The notes beneath the pieces are model-generated. The model was not told the origin of the DNA. It worked only from the letters and a program-made list of their open reading frames with translations, and searched no databases. From Deinococcus aerolatus (GTDB taxonomy: Bacteria > Deinococcota > Deinococci > Deinococcales > Deinococcaceae), in contig NZ_BMOL01000036.1 in the NCBI RefSeq assembly GCF_014647055.1, positions 1 through 13,690 on the forward strand: 13,690 nucleotides of DNA, in the 5' to 3' direction. A program made the position numbers and the translations under genes. Positions 9,414 to 13,690 of the stretch are shown here, piece after piece; within the stretch, counting starts at the first letter, position 1, and each line of letters begins with the position of its first letter.

Positions 9414-10602
9414 CCTGCACCCACTCCAGCTCGCGCGCGATGGACTCGCCCAGCGGCCGCTTGAGTTCGGGGGGCAGCACGTCCCAGGTGTAGGTCTCGA
9501 CCTCCAAGTGGCGTCCCGCCAGTTCCGGGCGCAGCTGTTCCAGCGTGCCCAGCAGCGCCGCCTGCGTGGAGCTGAAAGCTCCGGCCTGCTCCAGAAACAC
9601 CGGCACGTGAAAATGCACGCGCCACTCGGTCACGTCCGGGTGGTGAATGTCGGCCAGGGCAGGCGGCAGGTCCGGGTACTGCCTCAGCCTGCCGCCCCTG
9701 GTGCGGGCCACCACCTGATGCAGGTAGGTGCCCTCCGCAAAGGGGGCCAGGGCCGCCGCCAGCGCCACGCGCTCCGGGGCGCTGTCCGGCAGCGTCAGCC
9801 GCAGCGCGGAGCTGAGCTGAATTTTCCCGATCTGCATTCCAGCCTCACGGTACAGCGCCAGCGCCTCGGCGGGGTCCTCGTACATCACGGCCACGTGGCA
9901 CACGTCGAAGCACACCTGGAAGTGGTCATGCAGGTGGGCGCGGGCCGTCTGCTCAGTCACGCCCAGCCGCCCTGCAAGGAGGGCTGCGCCGCGCGTCAGC
10001 AGGTGATCCCGGTAAAAGGCCGCCAGCTCCGCGCTGCGCTGCAGCAGGCCGTCCGGCTCGGGTTCCATGTCCAGGTGGATGAAGACGCCGCTGGCCTCGC
10101 GCAGCCGCACCAGCGCCTCAATGACCTGAATCACGTGGTCAGTCAGCACGGCCCAGGTCTGCGGGTCCTCGGCGTCCACCCACGCCGCGTAGCTCAGCGG
10201 GCTGGTGCTGATGCTGCCCTCCTGGCCCTCCGGCAGCAGGGCGGCCAGAATGTCCACCAGCCGCAGGGTGTAGGCCACGCGCTCCGGGTCCCGCCAGTCC
10301 GGCGCATGCACCTGCGCCTTGACCGCCTGACCGTGGAAGGGCCCGTAGGGAAAGCCGTTCAGCGTGAACACGTACAGGCCGTGCCGGTCCAGAAAGGCCC
10401 TGAAGTCGGCCAGGGCCGTCCCGCGCAGCAGTTCCACGCTTTCCCCGCCGGACAGGCGCAGGCCCACACCGAAGGGCGCGTCCGGCGACAGGCGGGCACG
10501 CAGCGGCACGGTGTACTCTTCCAGGCTGCGCCGCACGCCGCCGATGCCGCTGGCCGGGTGGATGTTGGTGCAGTACGTCAGGTGGGCGCCGTGAACGAAC
10601 AC
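9403..10602 (-). CDS. eboE: EboE, xylose isomerase-like TIM-barrel protein
   Basis: A 399-residue protein of the sugar phosphate isomerase/epimerase-like superfamily. It begins with [10 protein letters not shown] (7-16), typical of the ebo family. Other conserved-looking blocks are [13 protein letters not shown] (79-91), [12 protein letters not shown] (101-112), [10 protein letters not shown] (130-139), [12 protein letters not shown] (177-188), CFDVCHVAV (231-239), GKIQLSSA (259-266) and VHFHVPVF (329-336). E180, D233, H236, Q262 and E367 are candidate metal or substrate ligands by analogy with the fold; this is an inference. The GTG at 10602 is chosen because it starts 1 base after the eboB stop and immediately precedes the conserved N-terminus; upstream sequence in frame is a shadow of eboB. 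The reaction is not established for any ebo homologue I know. Confidence 0.9.
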   Translation of the reverse strand: MFVHGAHLTYCTNIHPASGIGGVRRSLEEYTVPLRARLSPDAPFGVGLRLSGGESVELLRGTALADFRAFLDRHGLYVFTLNGFPYGPFHGQAVKAQVHAPDWRDPERVAYTLRLVDILAALLPEGQEGSISTSPLSYAAWVDAEDPQTWAVLTDHVIQVIEALVRLREASGVFIHLDMEPEPDGLLQRSAELAAFYRDHLLTRGAALLAGRLGVTEQTARAHLHDHFQVCFDVCHVAVMYEDPAEALALYREAGMQIGKIQLSSALRLTLPDSAPERVALAAALAPFAEGTYLHQVVARTRGGRLRQYPDLPPALADIHHPDVTEWRVHFHVPVFLEQAGAFSSTQAALLGTLEQLRPELAGRHLEVETYTWDVLPPELKRPLGESIARELEWVQGVL

Positions 10603-10603
10603 C

Positions 10604-11434
10604 CTACCGCCTGGCCAGGGCCGCGTCGCGCTGGGGGGGTACGAACTTCGGCGACTGGCCCAGGAAGCGCTGCGGGTTGTCCAGCACGATCTTGCGGATG
10701 GTGGCCTCGTCGTGGCCGCGGCGGCGGGCCTCGAAGATGAATTCCGGCACCGCCAGCGGCTGGCTGGGGCCCCAGTCACAGGCCGAGGCCACGATCAGGC
10801 GCTCGGAGCCGTACATCTCGATCATGTCGATGGCCCGCGCCGGCGACGCCTTGGTCTTGGGATACAGCGTGATACCGGTCCAGAAGCCGTGGCCCAGGAT
10901 CAGCTCGGCGGTGTGTTCCTCGGCGTGGTCGATCATGACGCGGCCCGGTTCGATGCGGGCGTCGGCGGCCAGGGCCTCGACCATCACGCGGGTGCCCTTG
11001 TACTTGTCTTCCAGGTGCGGCGTGTGGATGTGAATCAGCTGGTGGTGCTCCAGCGCGAGTTCCACATGATCCAGAAAGGTGGCCATCTCGTTGCGGGTCA
11101 CGCGGTTCAGGCCGATCTCGCCGATGCCCAGCACGGTGGGGCGCTGCAGGAATTCGGGAATGATCTTCAGGACCTGCCGGGTCAGCTCGCGGTCCTCGCC
11201 CTCCTTGGGGTTCAGGCACAGCCACGCGTAGTGCGCGATGCCGTACTCTCGTGCGCGGGCCGGCTCGAAGGTGGTGAGGTGATCGAAGTAGTCGGCGAAG
11301 GCCTCCGGCCCCAGTCGGTCGCGCCCGGACCAGAATGCGGGCTCGGTCACGGCCAGGCAGCCGCTCAGGGCCATGGCGTGGTAGTCGTCAGTGGTGCGCG
11401 ACACCATGTGGGCGTGCATGTCGATGTAGTTCAT
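10604..11434 (-). CDS. eboB: EboB, TatD-like metal-dependent hydrolase
   Basis: A 276-residue amidohydrolase-superfamily protein with the TatD pattern. DMHAH (H7, H9) at the N-terminus gives the first metal pair, E106 sits in GIGEIGLN, H135/H137 in LIHIHTPH, H170 in MIDHAEEH, and D220 in ASACDWGPS. These are the residues that bind one or two divalent metals in TatD enzymes, so catalytic competence is likely. TatD proteins include nucleases and hydrolases; in ebo clusters the substrate is unknown. The ATG overlaps the stop of the preceding 112-residue gene as ATGA, and the stop lies 1 base before the eboE GTG, so it is embedded in the operon. It is predicted cytosolic, with no signal peptide. 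Confidence 0.92.
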   Translation of the reverse strand: MNYIDMHAHMVSRTTDDYHAMALSGCLAVTEPAFWSGRDRLGPEAFADYFDHLTTFEPARAREYGIAHYAWLCLNPKEGEDRELTRQVLKIIPEFLQRPTVLGIGEIGLNRVTRNEMATFLDHVELALEHHQLIHIHTPHLEDKYKGTRVMVEALAADARIEPGRVMIDHAEEHTAELILGHGFWTGITLYPKTKASPARAIDMIEMYGSERLIVASACDWGPSQPLAVPEFIFEARRRGHDEATIRKIVLDNPQRFLGQSPKFVPPQRDAALARR

Positions 11435-11769
11435 TGTTCGGCCTCGCTGTCCAGGGAATGGGGACCCTCGCTCCGCTGCGGCGCGCCGTGGGCGCTCTGC
11501 GAATCGCGCAGGTCCAGCAGGGTCAGGTCCTGATCGCTCAGGCGCATCTGGGCGCGCATCACGCGGCCCGGCTGCGGCGAGACCAGTTCGTGCAGTGCGC
11601 CGCGCAGGGCACCCAGGCGAAAATCCTCAACCGCGTCGCCCGCGCCCTTGGCGCGTTCCAGCCGGTCCAGAAAGGCGGCGATGGCCAGCAGATGGGCGCG
11701 GTGCTCCATGAACGACAGGTCCAGCAGTTGAGCCTGGGTCAGCAGGCAGGTTTCGGTGTGGGCGTTCAC
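11431..11769 (-). CDS. Small unknown protein of the ebo operon (eboA position)
   Basis: A 112-residue, probably helical protein that I cannot assign. The core [12 protein letters not shown] followed by [20 protein letters not shown] (9-40) looks amphipathic, and [19 protein letters not shown] (45-63) forms a second helix. The tail after ~95 is polar. There is no signal peptide, membrane segment or known catalytic motif. Canonical EboA is about twice this length or more, and I see no match to it by eye, so calling it EboA is not justified. Coding status is well supported. GTG overlaps the eboD stop as GTGA, a strong AAGGAG lies 4 bases upstream, and the stop overlaps the eboB ATG as ATGA. It may be a small subunit or partner of EboD or EboB; this is inferred from context only. 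Confidence 0.8.
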   Translation of the reverse strand: MNAHTETCLLTQAQLLDLSFMEHRAHLLAIAAFLDRLERAKGAGDAVEDFRLGALRGALHELVSPQPGRVMRAQMRLSDQDLTLLDLRDSQSAHGAPQRSEGPHSLDSEAEQ

Positions 11770-12986
11770 AGGACTCCTTGGGAATGCAGGTGCAGCACCG
11801 ACGGGCTGGAAGCCTGGGCCTGCAGGTCTTCCAGCACGGTGATGGCGCGGCGCAGGAGGTCATGGTCCATCTCGTGGACCTCGACAGGCTGGCCGATGCC
11901 GGTCAGCAGCGGAATAGTCAGGCGGCCGCCCAGGTGCTCGCGGAACTCGTTCAGGCCGCTCAGGACCGACCTGGGGTCCGAGGCGTCCTGCGTGCCGGTG
12001 CCCAGCTCAGGCACGTAGACGGCCAGCCCCAGCGTCCTGAGCACGTTCAGAATGCGCCGCCACGCGGCCTCGGGCAGCAGGCCATTCAGCGCCGCGTAGG
12101 TGCAGTCCAGGGCAATTCCAACCGCAACGGCCTCGCCGTGGCGCAGCCGGTAACCGCTGAGACTCTCGAGCTTGTGGGCCGCCCAGTGCCCAAAATCCAG
12201 CGGGCGCGAGGAACCCCGCTCAAAGGGGTCACCGCTGCCCGAGATGTGCTGCAGATGCAGTTCTGCGCAGCGATACACCGCGTGGTCCATGGCTTCCCGG
12301 TCCCGCGCGGCCAGCGCCGCCGCATTTGCCTCCAGCCAATCGAAAAAGGCCGTGTCCTTCAGTAGCGCGACTTTCAGGGCCTCGCTCAGGCCGCCCAGCC
12401 AGTCGCGGTCTTCCAGCGTGGTCAGGAAGGCCCGGTCATTCAGAACCGCGTGCGGCGGGGCAAAAGTGCCCAGCCAGTTCTTCTTGCCAAAGGCGTTGAC
12501 GCTGTTTTTCACGCCCACCGCCGAGTCGTTCTGCGACAGCACCGTGGTGGGCACCCGCACCAGCCGCACGCCCCGGTGCGCGGTCGCGGCAGCGTATCCG
12601 ACCATGTCCAGCACCGCGCCGCCGCCCACCGCGATCACGTAGGCGTGCCGGTCGATACCGTGCGCGTTAATCGCCTCGTGGATGCGTCCGACCACGTCCG
12701 GGTCACTCTTGCAGCGTTCGCCGCCGGGCACACCCAGCGGCGGCGCCACCAGACGCAGCCCCGGCTGGGCGGCGAAGTAGGTCTGGATCTGGGCCGCCAG
12801 CTCAGGAAAGGCCGCCAGCACCCCGTCGTCCACCACGCACAGCACCCTGGGGGCGTGATCCCCGCTGGGGCCAGGCCCGGCCAGCGTGTCGCGCAGCAGC
12901 GCCTGCTGCGGCTCAAAGAGGTGCTCAGTGAAATGCACCGGGTAGGTGAACGTCACCGGCACCACCTGCATGATCGTCTGGTTCAT
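11766..12986 (-). CDS. eboD: EboD, dehydroquinate synthase-like sugar phosphate cyclase
   Basis: A 406-residue member of the 3-dehydroquinate synthase/sugar phosphate cyclase superfamily. It has the NAD-binding GGGAVLD (121-127), the substrate block [21 protein letters not shown] (144-164), and the zinc-ligand positions E202 (GLSEALK), H267 ([12 protein letters not shown]) and H283 ([10 protein letters not shown]). All metal ligands are present, so an NAD- and zinc-dependent cyclisation of a sugar phosphate is plausible. Whether the substrate is DAHP or another sugar phosphate is open, and the operon setting argues against a shikimate role. An in-frame ATG at 13046 would add 20 residues. The ATG at 12986 is preferred because AGGA lies 4 bases upstream and it is followed by the family-like N-terminus. 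First gene of the ebo operon; its stop overlaps the next start as GTGA. Confidence 0.92.
   Translation of the reverse strand: MNQTIMQVVPVTFTYPVHFTEHLFEPQQALLRDTLAGPGPSGDHAPRVLCVVDDGVLAAFPELAAQIQTYFAAQPGLRLVAPPLGVPGGERCKSDPDVVGRIHEAINAHGIDRHAYVIAVGGGAVLDMVGYAAATAHRGVRLVRVPTTVLSQNDSAVGVKNSVNAFGKKNWLGTFAPPHAVLNDRAFLTTLEDRDWLGGLSEALKVALLKDTAFFDWLEANAAALAARDREAMDHAVYRCAELHLQHISGSGDPFERGSSRPLDFGHWAAHKLESLSGYRLRHGEAVAVGIALDCTYAALNGLLPEAAWRRILNVLRTLGLAVYVPELGTGTQDASDPRSVLSGLNEFREHLGGRLTIPLLTGIGQPVEVHEMDHDLLRRAITVLEDLQAQASSPSVLHLHSQGVL
11774..11779 (-). promoter_or_regulatory. Strong Shine-Dalgarno inside the eboD 3' end
   Basis: AAGGAG on the - strand, 4 bases before a GTG start that overlaps the eboD stop. 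It decides the GTG start of the small operon protein and is the clearest ribosome site in the cluster, suggesting that protein is made in quantity. Confidence 0.7.
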
Positions 12987-12990
12987 GTTT

Positions 12991-12994
12991 TCCT
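12991..12994 (-). promoter_or_regulatory. Ribosome binding site deciding the eboD start
   Basis: AGGA on the - strand, 4 bases before ATG 12986, within CAGGAAAACATG. The longer alternative start at 13046 has only a poor site (AAGTGA directly before it) and overlaps the edge of the inverted repeat upstream. Confidence 0.55.
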
Positions 12995-13045
12995 GCCTGC
13001 CCAGGCGTGCTGATCGGCGCTGGGCGTACGTATGTCGATCATTCA

Positions 13046-13069
13046 CTTATGCTGGTCTGGACGGCATAA
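13046..13069 (-). promoter_or_regulatory. Inverted repeat and possible -10 element upstream of the ebo operon
   Basis: TTATGC (13047-13052) and GCATAA (13064-13069) form a perfect 6-bp inverted repeat with an 11-base spacer, about 60 bases before the eboD ATG. This suits a dimeric regulator. The proximal arm on the - strand reads CATAAG (13051-13046), a four-of-six match to a -10 box. If it is used, transcription would start inside the longer alternative eboD frame, supporting the shorter start. No good -35 is visible. The outer arms TTATG/CATAA resemble the arms of the Deinococcus radiation-desiccation motif, but that motif has a 7-base spacer and here it is 13, so equivalence is doubtful. 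Confidence 0.35.
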
Positions 13070-13233
13070 ACGGAACGCTAACCTGAGCTTCTGATGAGGG
13101 GTTTGGGGGAGGCCAGGACGGGGAGTGTTGTGGGAAAACGCCGAACGTTCAGATGCGGCATCAGGGTGCTGACCCGTGCCAGGGGGCTGTGGCCAGAATG
13201 GAAAGTGGCCCATCCAGCACATTGGTCTTCCAG

Positions 13234-13415
13234 TTATAGCCGGGAAACCGACACATCCTCCGGGAGTTCTGCGGATGGTGTCGCCTGCACCGACCTGATG
13301 CCCTGACAGCGCAGCATCTGCACAAAGACCCGCACCAGCCGGGGGCGAACTGCTGGCCGGCCTGCGCTTCGATCTCCGCCAGTGCCTCGTCGAATGTCCA
13401 CTGGGTCAAGGCCAG
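13234..13415 (-). pseudogene. Frameshifted C-terminal fragment of an HD-GYP-like phosphodiesterase
   Basis: On the - strand one frame reads TQWTFDEALAEIEAQAGQQF (13406 downward), resembling the end of HD-GYP domains (W-T-x-x-EAL-x-EI-x-x-QAG-x-QFDP). Just after QFAP the frame is lost. The frame one base earlier continues as RLVRVFVQMLRCQGI and runs to a TAA at 13234-13236, the continuation expected for the family. A single-base deletion near 13345 would explain this. The HD and GYP catalytic motifs are not present upstream, so this is only a gene tail. HD-GYP enzymes degrade cyclic di-GMP; this copy cannot. Similarity is judged by eye over about 40 residues. Confidence 0.5.
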
Positions 13416-13526
13416 CACGGCCTGGGCCGCGGAGGTGCGGTCAGGCTGTTTAAGGTCGAGGTCGAGGGCAGTGGAGCCGTCCGGCATGACAGAGCATTTC
13501 AACTCTGCGCCTTCACCACCACAGGG

Positions 13527-13690
13527 CCAGTTTCTGAAACGCCCATGAAACTGGGAAACCTAGAGGCTGCCAAGAACCCTACCCAAGAAAGGGCCTGATT
13601 TTCGCCAACATGAGAACGCAATCGGCGACGAAATGAAAGCCGATAAGAGTGGAAGAAAGGCGTTCCAAATCTCGTCCCAGGCGACGAAAG
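13527..13690 (-). mobile_element. Right end of a probable insertion sequence, running off the window
   Basis: This edge is visibly more AT-rich than the rest of the window and contains the end of a probable transposase frame. Beyond that stop lies a perfect 8-bp inverted repeat, CCAGTTTC (13527-13534) and GAAACTGG (13547-13554), which may be part of or close to the terminal repeat. The left end, the opposite terminal repeat and any target duplication are outside the window, so the exact boundary is a guess. Confidence 0.45.
13579..13690 (-). CDS. Probable transposase, 3' end only
   Basis: The last 36 codons of a frame that enters from the right edge and stops at TAG (13579-13581). It reads [19 protein letters not shown] followed by [16 protein letters not shown]. 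The pattern RRL-x-RD-x-ER, then a hydrophobic helix ending in LMLAK, resembles the C-terminal end of IS5-type DDE transposases, where an R-R-L-x-[KR]-D-x-E block follows the catalytic glutamate. The catalytic residues are off the window. The other two - strand frames here lack this character. The family assignment is tentative. Confidence 0.45.
   Translation of the reverse strand, partial: FRRLGRDLERLSSTLIGFHFVADCVLMLAKIRPFLG

Noticed and set aside
9325..10740. 471-codon + strand frame opposite eboE and the eboB end
   Set aside because: It is longer than the real gene but spans two oppositely oriented conserved genes and has no motif.
12987..13046. Longer eboD start at 13046 adding 20 residues
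   Set aside because: The extra residues are basic and unlike the family N-terminus, the ribosome site is poor, and a likely -10 element overlaps the start.
13621..13644. ATCGGC/GCCGAT stem and repeated GGCGACGAAA at the right edge as iterons or a CRISPR start
   Set aside because: There are only two short copies, and they lie within the probable transposase coding frame; no array spacing is seen.
13633..13690. Possible + strand gene start (MKADKSGRK...) running off the right edge
   Set aside because: There is no good ribosome site, and the opposite strand has a better-supported transposase tail.

Overview
The window looks like a chromosomal segment of a Deinococcus-like bacterium. The evidence is very high GC throughout, GC-rich third codon positions, GTG starts, and GAF-rich sensor kinases with the His-box style common in that genus. 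The genus is an inference; no rRNA or marker gene is present.

The left part (1-4189) holds two convergent signalling genes. On the + strand is an 878-residue sensor kinase that begins with a complete LOV blue-light domain, followed by three GAF modules and a HisKA/HATPase core whose G2 box is degenerate. On the - strand is a GAF-GGDEF diguanylate cyclase-like protein with an SGDEF signature and no I-site.

The middle left (4190-5983) is a decayed metabolic operon. It holds a gene-free stretch, then only the last ~35 codons of a DppC-type ABC permease, then the N-terminal half of a DHDPS/N-acetylneuraminate lyase family protein lacking the Schiff-base lysine region. An intact nanE (ManNAc-6-P epimerase) overlaps that half gene. 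This is best read as the remains of a sialic acid or amino-sugar uptake and catabolism operon.

The centre and right (5988-12986, all - strand) is the main system: a tightly packed ebo (EDB) cluster. It runs eboD (dehydroquinate synthase-like), a 112-residue unknown in the place where eboA might be expected, eboB (TatD-like), eboE (xylose isomerase-like barrel), eboC (UbiA prenyltransferase) and eboF (NPP/alkaline phosphatase superfamily). Every junction is an overlap of 4-11 nt or a gap of 1 nt. After a hairpin and ~100 bases comes a membrane-anchored SDR oxidoreductase. Ebo clusters are known from cyanobacteria (scytonemin precursor export to the periplasm in Nostoc punctiforme), pseudomonads (EDB cluster, nematode repellence) and algal endosymbionts. 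Their product or cargo is not established. A 23-bp inverted repeat lies just upstream of the likely eboD start.

The right edge (13234-13690) carries debris: a frameshifted 3' fragment resembling the C-terminus of an HD-GYP phosphodiesterase, and what appears to be the 3' end of an IS transposase running off the window.
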